Assembly (NCBI GenBank): GCA_038230515.1 | Contig: JBBRND010000014.1 | Location: 1 to 64,000 of the forward strand | Length of the DNA stretch: 64,000 nt | Origin: JAPLDB01 sp038230515 | GTDB taxonomy: Bacteria > Bacteroidota > Bacteroidia > AKYH767-A > 2013-40CM-41-45 | Direction: 5' to 3' | Shown: positions 53,743 to 61,700 of the stretch, one piece after another | Layout: every line of letters begins with the position of its first letter | Numbering within the stretch: the first letter of the stretch is position 1 | Program-made: the position numbers and the translations under genes | Notes under the pieces: generated by a model | The model's input: the letters and a program-made list of their open reading frames with translations, nothing else | What the model was told of the DNA's origin: nothing | The model's database searches: none

Positions 53743-56235
53743 TCATTCCTTCACAACCTTTCCCTTCTCAATCGTTCCGTTTTTGTTTTTTACCTCATAA
53801 AAATAAACCCCTTTAGAAAGAAATCGTGTATTCACAGAAAAAGAACTTATAAATCCCTCCTCCAGCAGCATCCTTAATGCAACATCATAAAGAATAATTT
53901 CCGAAGGTCCCCTGTCAATCGTTTCCACCCTCAGCTCATCCGTAAATGGATTCGGATAAACCCAAACACGGCTCTCACTCTTCGTAACGCTCTCAATCCC
54001 GTCCGCAATATTTACAACCACCGAAACATTTTGCGTAGTCATGTGCAAATCATCAAACGCCCGCAGCGTAAAAGTATAACTCCCCACCACATCCAGTCCG
54101 CTCACATTCGTCACCCGCAACCCCTGATGATCAAACACAGGATGCGCACCTCCCGGAGCAGACGTAACAACCCACCAGTGTCTTAATAAATCCCCTTCCG
54201 GATCAGAAGTAACAGCCGTCAGCAAGCTCGTATTATCAGGCAACGTAAGAACAGCAGGTGTAGGAGTAATAGAAGTAATTACCGGAGGCAAACTTGCAGG
54301 ATGAACAGTACAAATAATTTGCGCAACAAGATCAGCATGTCCCGGGTTAGTAACATTAATCTGAAAAACATAATCACCAGGCACAATCATATTAGTCACC
54401 ATAGCTCGCAAACTCACATAGATATAGGTAGTCACGCTCAGCACCGTAGCCGCACCTCCCGGTTGCGATATCAACGTCCACGTACCGCGTCCCGTAAAGT
54501 CACTTCCCGCAAGGTCTGCAATACCCGCCTGCACAGTCACCGATGAAGTAGGCAACTCAATGTTCGCATGAGTCGTATCTCCCTGTACACCGAACACAAG
54601 ACCATAAGGAGCTGCAATTCTGAAACCGCAACTGCCAAGTACAGGCGCAGGAGAATCACTATAAGCAATAAGATAAACTTGTTTTGATGATGTACTCACC
54701 CCGTCACTAACATCAATGTTGAAGATATAGTTCCCCGCCATAGTTAGTCCACTCACAGATGTAGTAGCAGCAGTCGGAGTGCTGATAACAGGCGTTGAAC
54801 CCGCAGGAAAACCGACCGTAGTCCATAGATAAGTCAGGGGCTGAAGCTCCGCATCATTCGCAACAACAGAAAGAGTAGCAGTAGTGGAAGGTGATACAAG
54901 ATAGCCAGGCACACTCTTCCATGCCATCACAGTTGGCGGTTGATTAGCGCCTGTATATGGATACAAAGTAGAAACCGTAGAACCTCCATTAATAGTTATG
55001 GTGATCGTATCTCCCGTACCCGCACTTTGAATTCCCGATTCCTGAAATGCAGAAGTGCCCGGTGCAGAATGAGACAAGCCATAACTTCCCGCAGGAATCC
55101 CTGTCAGAAAAATACTTCGCGCTGCTCCAGTTGTATTATCTATAATGGTTGTTACTTCACCATTCCTCTTGAACGAAAGAATGTGCAATAACGAATCACC
55201 CGATATTGCAGATATTCTCACAGCCCCCGGCTTTATATAATGCAACACCTGCCGCAAGCGGAAATAAGTTGATGACGGAGTAAACGAAGTATAACCCGTA
55301 TCATTCGCAAGCGTGTTCGGTGCGGCATAAGCAACCTCCCAATATGAAACATTTGCAAGCGTAAGATCGCTGTACAATTCATCGAAGGTGGGATTAGCCA
55401 TTTCAGTTTGTGCAGTAGTAAGTCCTTTTGTAAGCCCGAAGTTGTAAAGCATACTTCGATAAGGGTCTGCAGTGCCGTAATTGTGGTAAGAAATTCTTCC
55501 GACATAGCTCCACATCTCCGTATCATTTTGCACAGGAGTAATAAAATTCCAATCAGTCTGTGGAGCCACAGCTTCGGCATATTGAGAGCGTGTATTTAAA
55601 CCCTGTGCAATCAACCGCGGACCGAGCGCCTTCACATCATCAGCAAGCACATTGGCAGTCACGCTTCCCTGCGGCTCATTGTAAATCACATCATAATTTA
55701 TATCTATGCCGTAAGTATCCCGCATATATACTGCACTCGCCCATATCTGCTGAGCGCGCTCACCGGGATGAAACATGATCCACGGCTTTTGATCAGTGGC
55801 ATGAGTGGGATAACCCGGACTTGAATAAAAGTTTGGCTGATAACCTTTGGCAATAACCTTGTTCTTAAAATAAACTAAATAGTTTGCCAAACCAACGGGC
55901 AGAGATGATGCTTGAAACTTAGCCCAGTCAATACTGTCACAATCTCCAATGTCCATGCCCGTTCCGTCAATGCGCGGACCTACTTCCCATGTGCGTGAAC
56001 CGGTCAGTCCGAGATCATCCGCAAGGTAATCGAGCATCTGATAATTGACCGGGTTGGCAACAGTTGAATCGAGCATAGACCAAGCTCCGCCCACATGTCC
56101 GAGTATTCCTCCGCCATGCCCCCAACCTGTTATGGTTTGAAACTGAACACTAGAATCAATTGCAATTGTATCTTGTGAATACGCAGTAATATTTACTGAG
56201 GAAAGCAAGAGAAGAACGATAAATTTTGATTTCAT
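53743..56235 (-). CDS. T9SS-secreted GH30-like glycoside hydrolase with Ig/PKD-like domains
   Basis: An 830-residue protein with a signal peptide (MKSKFIVLLLLSSVNITAYS). The N-terminal domain (about 25-430) has clan-A features: QTITGWGHGGG opening, acid/base Glu187 in YDVIYNEPQGS and a nucleophile-type Glu278 in LTTAQTEMANPTFDELYSD. Three Ig/PKD-like domains follow at about 430-740. The last 75 residues are a type A sorting domain (WVYPNPFTDELRV ... GVYFYEVKNKNGTIEKGKVV). The assignment to GH30 rather than a related clan-A family is probable but not certain. It should act on an extracellular polysaccharide. Confidence 0.78.
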   Translation of the reverse strand: MKSKFIVLLLLSSVNITAYSQDTIAIDSSVQFQTITGWGHGGGILGHVGGAWSMLDSTVANPVNYQMLDYLADDLGLTGSRTWEVGPRIDGTGMDIGDCDSIDWAKFQASSLPVGLANYLVYFKNKVIAKGYQPNFYSSPGYPTHATDQKPWIMFHPGERAQQIWASAVYMRDTYGIDINYDVIYNEPQGSVTANVLADDVKALGPRLIAQGLNTRSQYAEAVAPQTDWNFITPVQNDTEMWSYVGRISYHNYGTADPYRSMLYNFGLTKGLTTAQTEMANPTFDELYSDLTLANVSYWEVAYAAPNTLANDTGYTSFTPSSTYFRLRQVLHYIKPGAVRISAISGDSLLHILSFKRNGEVTTIIDNTTGAARSIFLTGIPAGSYGLSHSAPGTSAFQESGIQSAGTGDTITITINGGSTVSTLYPYTGANQPPTVMAWKSVPGYLVSPSTTATLSVVANDAELQPLTYLWTTVGFPAGSTPVISTPTAATTSVSGLTMAGNYIFNIDVSDGVSTSSKQVYLIAYSDSPAPVLGSCGFRIAAPYGLVFGVQGDTTHANIELPTSSVTVQAGIADLAGSDFTGRGTWTLISQPGGAATVLSVTTYIYVSLRAMVTNMIVPGDYVFQINVTNPGHADLVAQIICTVHPASLPPVITSITPTPAVLTLPDNTSLLTAVTSDPEGDLLRHWWVVTSAPGGAHPVFDHQGLRVTNVSGLDVVGSYTFTLRAFDDLHMTTQNVSVVVNIADGIESVTKSESRVWVYPNPFTDELRVETIDRGPSEIILYDVALRMLLEEGFISSFSVNTRFLSKGVYFYEVKNKNGTIEKGKVVKE

Positions 56236-56309
56236 CTTGTCTGCGGGTTTGTTGAAACGCCTGACAAAGTTAGCAAAGTAACTCTTCTTTGAAATATTGT
56301 AATTGATAC

Positions 56310-58211
56310 TTATGATTGAACCGGTGACTGTGTAACAGCACCGAACTCAAACTGCATTTCATTCAGCTTGCGGTAAAGCCCGTTGTGGCTCATAAGTTCA
56401 CTGTGTGTTCCGCTTTCACTCACAATACCTTTATCTATCAACACAATTTTATCTGCATTGCGGATCGTAGAAAGACGGTGAGCAATTACAAAAGAAGTAC
56501 GTCCTTTCATCAGGTTCTCCAATGCATCCTGCACCAACTGTTCACTTTCACTATCGAGCGAAGAAGTTGCCTCATCCAAAATTAAAATAGCAGGGTCTTT
56601 TAAAATGGCACGTGCAATAGCAATCCGCTGTCGCTGACCTCCACTCAATTTTATCCCGCGCTCACCAACAATAGTTTCGTACTTTTCAGGAAACCGATCT
56701 ACAAATTCATTGGCATGGGCTTTTCTCGCAGCAGAAAAAATTTCTTCATCAGTAGCATCGGGTTTTCCATACGCAATATTTTCTTTGATGCTTCCTCCGA
56801 ATAAAATTACATCCTGCGGAACAAATGCCATCTGCATCCGCAATTGGGAAAGAGGAAATTCTTTTGATGGCCGCTCATCAAAATACAAGGAGCCATTGTC
56901 CGGCTCATAAAACTTCAGTAGCAAAGAAGCAATCGTACTCTTGCCCGCACCGCTTGGACCAACAATGGCGATCTGCTCACCATTACCTGCAGTAAGAGAA
57001 ACATCTTTTAAAACCTGCAGATCTTTCCTGCTCGGGTAGCTGAAAGCAACATGATCAAAACGAACATTGCCTTTTAAATGATATTGAGGTTCAACAACAG
57101 TTTGTTTCAGTTCAACGGCTTCACCTTCGCTTCGCAGAATTTCGCGGATGCTTTGCGTTGCACCTAATATTTTTTGCAACTGGCTGAACATATCTGCAAA
57201 GCCCGCAAACGTTCCTCCAACAAACATGGAGAAGATAACAAACATTGTAAGAGAACCGATAGTGAGTTGTCCGCTTTGAATCATTCCGGCACCATACCAC
57301 ATTACAAAAGCAATGGCACCGAACACACTAAAAATCATAAATGAAACAAACGCTCCACGGTAACGCGCATTGCTTATTGCAGTGTTCACTACGGCATAAA
57401 TACTTTTTACGTACCGGCTTATTTCATAAAACTCACTCGTGAATGCTTTCACAATTGAAATACCCTGAAAAGTTTCCTGCACAATCGTTCCGCTGTCTGC
57501 CAATTGATCCTGTGCTTTGCGCGCCATCTTGCGAATGCGCATTCCGAACACTACCGCAAGCACTGCAATCACGGGAACTACAGCGAGCATGACCAACGCA
57601 AGTTTTGTGCTGATCCAGAAAATAAATGCAAGCCCGATTACCAACGTAAAAATGCCGCGGAGAAATTCTGCGAGTGTAAATGAAATGGCATCCTGTATCT
57701 GCGATAAGTCGGAAGAGATGCGGTTGCTTAGTTCGCCCACTCTTTTCTCCGTGAAAAAACTCATCGGCATGCTCAGCAATTTGCTGTAAACATCTCTGCG
57801 CATATCAGCGAGCGATTTTTCTCCAACCTCAGTAAGAAGATAGACACGCATGAAAGAAAAAACGGTCTGGACTCCAAGCTGCGCAAAAATGAGAAGCAAA
57901 GTAGTATTCAAGCTCCAGTGAATTGCCTTTAACCCAAAGCTGAATGAAGAGCCGATACTGTTTCCCGCCATTGGAAGTATTGCACCAGGTGAAGCCGCAT
58001 CAATCATTTTGCCGAGGAAGAGCGGGAACAAGCTCGTGGTAAAAGCAGAGAGTGCAATAAACACTAAGCTAAGAATAAACTTTCCGCGATATGGTTTTAG
58101 ATACGTGAAAAGAATAAGCGCTTGCCCTAAGCTCTCTTTCGAAATCTTTACTTTCGGAGTTTCTTCTTTCTGCTTTCCGTTACTTGTATAATTATTTCTT
58201 CCGCGTGCCAT
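56310..58211 (-). CDS. ABC transporter, MsbA-type fused permease/ATPase
   Basis: A 633-residue protein with six membrane helices at about 40-340 and an ATPase domain at about 385-620: Walker A GPSGAGKST, Q-loop FVPQDVILFGGS, signature LSGGQRQRIAIARAIL, Walker B ILILDEATSSLDSES, H-loop VIAHRLSTIRN. The layout of a homodimeric exporter is canonical. The substrate could be lipid A, another lipid or a peptide. The N-terminus is short and basic (MARGRNNYTSNGKQ). Confidence 0.92.
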   Translation of the reverse strand: MARGRNNYTSNGKQKEETPKVKISKESLGQALILFTYLKPYRGKFILSLVFIALSAFTTSLFPLFLGKMIDAASPGAILPMAGNSIGSSFSFGLKAIHWSLNTTLLLIFAQLGVQTVFSFMRVYLLTEVGEKSLADMRRDVYSKLLSMPMSFFTEKRVGELSNRISSDLSQIQDAISFTLAEFLRGIFTLVIGLAFIFWISTKLALVMLAVVPVIAVLAVVFGMRIRKMARKAQDQLADSGTIVQETFQGISIVKAFTSEFYEISRYVKSIYAVVNTAISNARYRGAFVSFMIFSVFGAIAFVMWYGAGMIQSGQLTIGSLTMFVIFSMFVGGTFAGFADMFSQLQKILGATQSIREILRSEGEAVELKQTVVEPQYHLKGNVRFDHVAFSYPSRKDLQVLKDVSLTAGNGEQIAIVGPSGAGKSTIASLLLKFYEPDNGSLYFDERPSKEFPLSQLRMQMAFVPQDVILFGGSIKENIAYGKPDATDEEIFSAARKAHANEFVDRFPEKYETIVGERGIKLSGGQRQRIAIARAILKDPAILILDEATSSLDSESEQLVQDALENLMKGRTSFVIAHRLSTIRNADKIVLIDKGIVSESGTHSELMSHNGLYRKLNEMQFEFGAVTQSPVQS

Positions 58212-58384
58212 CTGTGGATGTACTCATTGAAAAGACGTTCGTGTTGAGAAATATTTCAATATTCTGAAACTCCCTTGTTCTGTTACATCAAGAATTGATT
58301 GCTTTATTTTTCGAACAACTGGATACTACTATTGATGAAGATGCGGAAGGTTCGGCACAAAAACATTTCGCACTTTTTAAGGGT

Positions 58385-60529
58385 TTATTTCGATCCCACC
58401 ACTTTAAATCCGCGGCTGCGCATCAATGCATCACTGCTTGGGTCTTTGCCGCGGAAAGCACGATAACCTTCTGCTTCATCCACAGTAGCACCCACGCTGA
58501 ACACATGATCAACCAACCGTTTTGCAACGGCCTTGTCATAAGGTCCGCCTGCTTCAGTAAATGCTTCAAAAGCATCTGCGCTTAGTACATCAGACCACAG
58601 GTAACTGTAATAACCTGCCGAGTAACCATCATCAGCAAAAACGTGTGCGAATTGTGGAGTACGGTGGCGCATCACAATTTCTGAAGGCATGTTCATCGCA
58701 GTAAGTGTTGCGCGTTCAAAAGAATCCGGATCAATTTTTACATTGCCTGCAAGGTGCAGCTTCATATCAATAAGCGCACTGGCGAGGTATTCAACAGTTG
58801 TAAATCCTTTATTGAATTTTGAAGAGCTTTTTATTTTATCTACCAGCGACTGCGGAATAGGTTGTCCTGTTTTGTAATGCAATGCAAATTTATTCAGCAC
58901 TTCAGGAGTGGTAAACCAACGCTCTAACAATTGCGAAGGGAACTCGACATAATCGGTAGCAACGTTTGTTCCGCTCAGGGTAGGGTAGGTTACTTTAGAA
59001 CTCAACCCATGCAGTGCATGACCGAACTCGTGAAATAAAGTTGTCGCATCATCAAATGAAATCAATACCGGCTCACCCTCTTTGCCTTTTATAAAATTAC
59101 AATTGTTGGAAACAATCGTTGTGATGTTGCCATTCAGTTTTTCCTGATCGCGGTGTGCATTCATCCATGCACCCGATCGTTTGCCCTTGCGCGCATACGG
59201 ATCGAAGTACCACATGCCGATCAGTTCACCGGAAGTTTTATCAGTTACTTTAAATGCGCGCACGTCAGGATGAAAAACCGGAACATCAGTTAACTGAGTA
59301 AACTGCATGTTGAACAATTCACCCGCCACATAAAACATTCCTTCCCTTAATTTTTCAAGTTGAAGATACTGTTTCACTTCTTCCTGGTTAATGTCGTATT
59401 TATCTTTGCGTACTTTCTCTGCATAGTAACGGTAATCCCACGGTTCAATTTTCAGGTGTGCGCCTTCCTTGTCAGCAAGTTTCTGCATGTCGCTTACTTC
59501 TTCTTTTACTTTCGCTACAGCAGGTGTCCATACGGATTCAAGTAATTCCATTGCACGTTCCGGTGTCTTCGCCATCTTATCCGCAAGGCGCCAGTGCGCG
59601 TGAGTGGGATAACCAAGTAACAATGCACGCTGTGCTCTCAACTGTAAAATCTCGGTGATGATGGCATTGTTATCGTTTGCATCTCCGTTATCTCCGCGGT
59701 TGATAAACATGCGCCATGCTTTTTCGCGAAGTGCCCTGTTGTTAGCATACGTAATAAAAGGAACTAGAGAAGAACGGGTATTTGAAATAACCCATTCACC
59801 TTTTTTATTTTTAGAGTCAGCAGATGCAAGAGCCGCAGCTTTCACATCATCCGGCAAGCCATCAAGATCTTTTTCATTTGTAATCTCCATAAACTTATCG
59901 CCTTCGTCCGACAACAGGTGCTGGCTGAATTTAGTAAACAGCGTAGCGAGCTTTTGATTGATGTCAGCCACTTTCGCTTTGCTGTCAGCATCAAGCTTTG
60001 CTCCTGCCAACACAAAACTTTTGTAGTAACGCTCAAGCAGCATTTGCTGTTCATGGTTCAGATCTTTCTTTGAAGGATCGTTGTAAACTGTTTCTATTTT
60101 TTTAAACAGTGCCGTATTCTGAACAATGGAATCATTAAAGGAAGACAGGCGCGGCTCCATTTCTGTCTGGATAGTATCCAGTTGAGGAGTAGTGAGGTTA
60201 CTCGTCCAGATGCCGTAAATAGCACGTACACGTTTAAGTGTGTTTCCCGTCCGTTCCATTCCTTCAATTGTGTTTTTGAAAGTGGGCGGCTCGGTATTAC
60301 TCACAAGTTTATTTATTTCATCGCGGTTTTCAGTCATTGCCGCTTCCAGTGCGGGTTTGAAATCTTCCACCTTAACTTTATCAAAAGGAGGAACTCCGTT
60401 GTAGGGTCCTTCCCATTTCTGAAGCAGGGGATTTGATGATGTATTGTCCTTCATTTTTTTGTTTAAGCAATTGGTTGTGAAAATTGCCATTGATAAAAGG
60501 ATTGAGTAGATGCTGAGTTTGCGAAGCAT
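58385..60529 (-). CDS. M3 family zinc peptidase (Dcp/oligopeptidase A-like)
   Basis: A 714-residue protein with an N-terminal hydrophobic signal ending in a lipobox-like FTTNC (about residues 16-21), suggesting a periplasmic lipoprotein. The zinc site is FHEFGHALHGL (His500, Glu501, His504), and there is a downstream 'SYLWSDVLSADAFEAF' segment with the typical M3 C-terminal tyrosine-rich loop. The length (about 690-720) is normal for Dcp/OpdA-type M3 peptidases. It probably degrades short peptides. Confidence 0.92.
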   Translation of the reverse strand: MLRKLSIYSILLSMAIFTTNCLNKKMKDNTSSNPLLQKWEGPYNGVPPFDKVKVEDFKPALEAAMTENRDEINKLVSNTEPPTFKNTIEGMERTGNTLKRVRAIYGIWTSNLTTPQLDTIQTEMEPRLSSFNDSIVQNTALFKKIETVYNDPSKKDLNHEQQMLLERYYKSFVLAGAKLDADSKAKVADINQKLATLFTKFSQHLLSDEGDKFMEITNEKDLDGLPDDVKAAALASADSKNKKGEWVISNTRSSLVPFITYANNRALREKAWRMFINRGDNGDANDNNAIITEILQLRAQRALLLGYPTHAHWRLADKMAKTPERAMELLESVWTPAVAKVKEEVSDMQKLADKEGAHLKIEPWDYRYYAEKVRKDKYDINQEEVKQYLQLEKLREGMFYVAGELFNMQFTQLTDVPVFHPDVRAFKVTDKTSGELIGMWYFDPYARKGKRSGAWMNAHRDQEKLNGNITTIVSNNCNFIKGKEGEPVLISFDDATTLFHEFGHALHGLSSKVTYPTLSGTNVATDYVEFPSQLLERWFTTPEVLNKFALHYKTGQPIPQSLVDKIKSSSKFNKGFTTVEYLASALIDMKLHLAGNVKIDPDSFERATLTAMNMPSEIVMRHRTPQFAHVFADDGYSAGYYSYLWSDVLSADAFEAFTEAGGPYDKAVAKRLVDHVFSVGATVDEAEGYRAFRGKDPSSDALMRSRGFKVVGSK

Positions 60530-60615
60530 AGGGTTTTATTTAAAATAGTAGTTCGGATAATGCGCACTGCAAATAAACACAAAGCAATTGAAAAACCAAC
60601 TTCTTTATACAGGTA

Positions 60616-61053
60616 TCATTTTACCGGGGCAGGAGTTCCGTTGCCGCCATCAAAAACAAATTTCCAGTTGCAGTCTTTTTGTTTTTTCCAGATGGTGTAG
60701 TAGTTGCCGTAGTAAGTTGAATCTTTGGTTACGTATTTCCAGTTTCCCAACGTATAACCAATCTCACCTGACTTTGCTGCTTCTGCTCTAAACGGTTTCC
60801 ATGAAATATCTTTCGTGCCGTCTTTTCCGTTCCAATATTTTTGGAGCGCTCCTTTGCCTATTACCGGCAGTTCACCTTCCTTCGGTTTCATTACGCTGTC
60901 GTCAGCGTAGAGAAGAAGCGTTTTGTAAAACCCTTCCCGCGATGCCATCTCGCTCATGGCAATGTCTGCTTTAATGATTTCCTGCTTCGCCTGTTCACTT
61001 GCGTCCTGTGTGCAGCCGTAAAAAAGAATTGAAATGAAAAGGAGTTTCTTCAT
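60616..61053 (-). CDS. NTF2-like (DUF4440/SnoaL-type) lipoprotein
   Basis: A 145-residue protein starting MKKLLFISILFYGCTQDASE; the LFYGC lipobox marks a lipoprotein. The rest has an NTF2-like cone pattern: EIIKADIAMSEMASREGFYK helix, 'TLLLYADDSVMKPKEGELPV', 'GKGALQKYW', and beta strands 'GEIGYTLGNWKYVTKDSTYY' and 'CNWKFVFDGGNGTP'. The ATG at 61053 was preferred to the earlier in-frame start at 61173, which lacks an N-terminal signal. The function is unknown. Confidence 0.82.
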   Translation of the reverse strand: MKKLLFISILFYGCTQDASEQAKQEIIKADIAMSEMASREGFYKTLLLYADDSVMKPKEGELPVIGKGALQKYWNGKDGTKDISWKPFRAEAAKSGEIGYTLGNWKYVTKDSTYYGNYYTIWKKQKDCNWKFVFDGGNGTPAPVK

Positions 61054-61256
61054 TGTGTAAAAGTAAAGTTTTGAAATCATCGACAAAAAGCTTGAAATCA
61101 CCACCAATTTAGCAACAAGCGCCTGCTTCAAAGCAAAGAAACGCCTGCCTGTGCTTCTTGAAACCAGGGGCATGCAATGGTAAACCGGACAGGTTTTTCT
61201 TTATTCGGTTCCCCTTTTATGCAAATCCGCTGCAAAAACATACATATCTTTCATTT

Positions 61257-61613
61257 TGCTTATAACATGAACCCAATGTTACATAACATTGTCCTCGTGT
61301 TATGTAACATTGTCTCCGTGTTACATAACATCGTCTTCATGTTATATAACATTGCCTTCATGTTACATAACATCGTCTTGATGTTATATAACATTGTCTT
61401 CATGTTAATAAACATTGCCTTCATGTTATGTAACATTGTCCCCATGTTAATAAACATTGTGTTCATGTTATGTAACATTGTCTCTGTGTTAATAAACATT
61501 GTGTTCATGTTATGTAACATTGCCTCCATGTTACATAGCATTGTCTGGGTGTTATGTGACATGAACGTTGGGTTTGTAAACATTCTATCAGTGGTTGCAA
61601 ACTTTGAAAGAGG
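61257..61613. repeat. 21-bp tandem array D (about 17 units) between divergent genes
   Basis: About 17 units of 21 bases (15 clear ones from 61278 to 61592). The commonest units begin GTTATGTAACATTG, GTTACATAACATTG or GTTAATAAACATTG and end in CAT or a close variant. At most unit joins this creates a dyad ATGTTA-NN-TAACAT, which is fully palindromic when the centre is TA. Long frames open on both strands (for example repeats MLHNMNT) follow from the unit length and are not taken as genes. It lies between the NTF2-like gene (start 61053) and the MmeI-like gene (start 61701). Confidence 0.92.
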
Positions 61614-61673
61614 CCTCGTTAGCATTATGGAGATTTAAAACAAGGCAATCTTTCAGGGATGATTTTGAATAAG

Positions 61674-61681
61674 TACGTTTG
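61674..61681 (+). promoter_or_regulatory. TAnnTTTG -7 element for the MmeI-like gene
   Basis: TACGTTTG is an exact match, 19 bases before the ATG at 61701, with the predicted transcription start near 61688. It lies about 60 bases from the end of array D. Confidence 0.65.
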
Positions 61682-61700
61682 AACCGATTTATCCATTTTC

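Noticed and set aside
13874..61613. CRISPR arrays
   Set aside because: The blocks have no constant repeat/variable spacer structure and no cas genes are nearby. The units are contiguous and vary throughout.
61177..61638. Plus- and minus-strand frames through array D (repeat MLHNMNT and similar)
   Set aside because: Same reason as for arrays A and C: unit length divisible by three, both strands open, no protein features.
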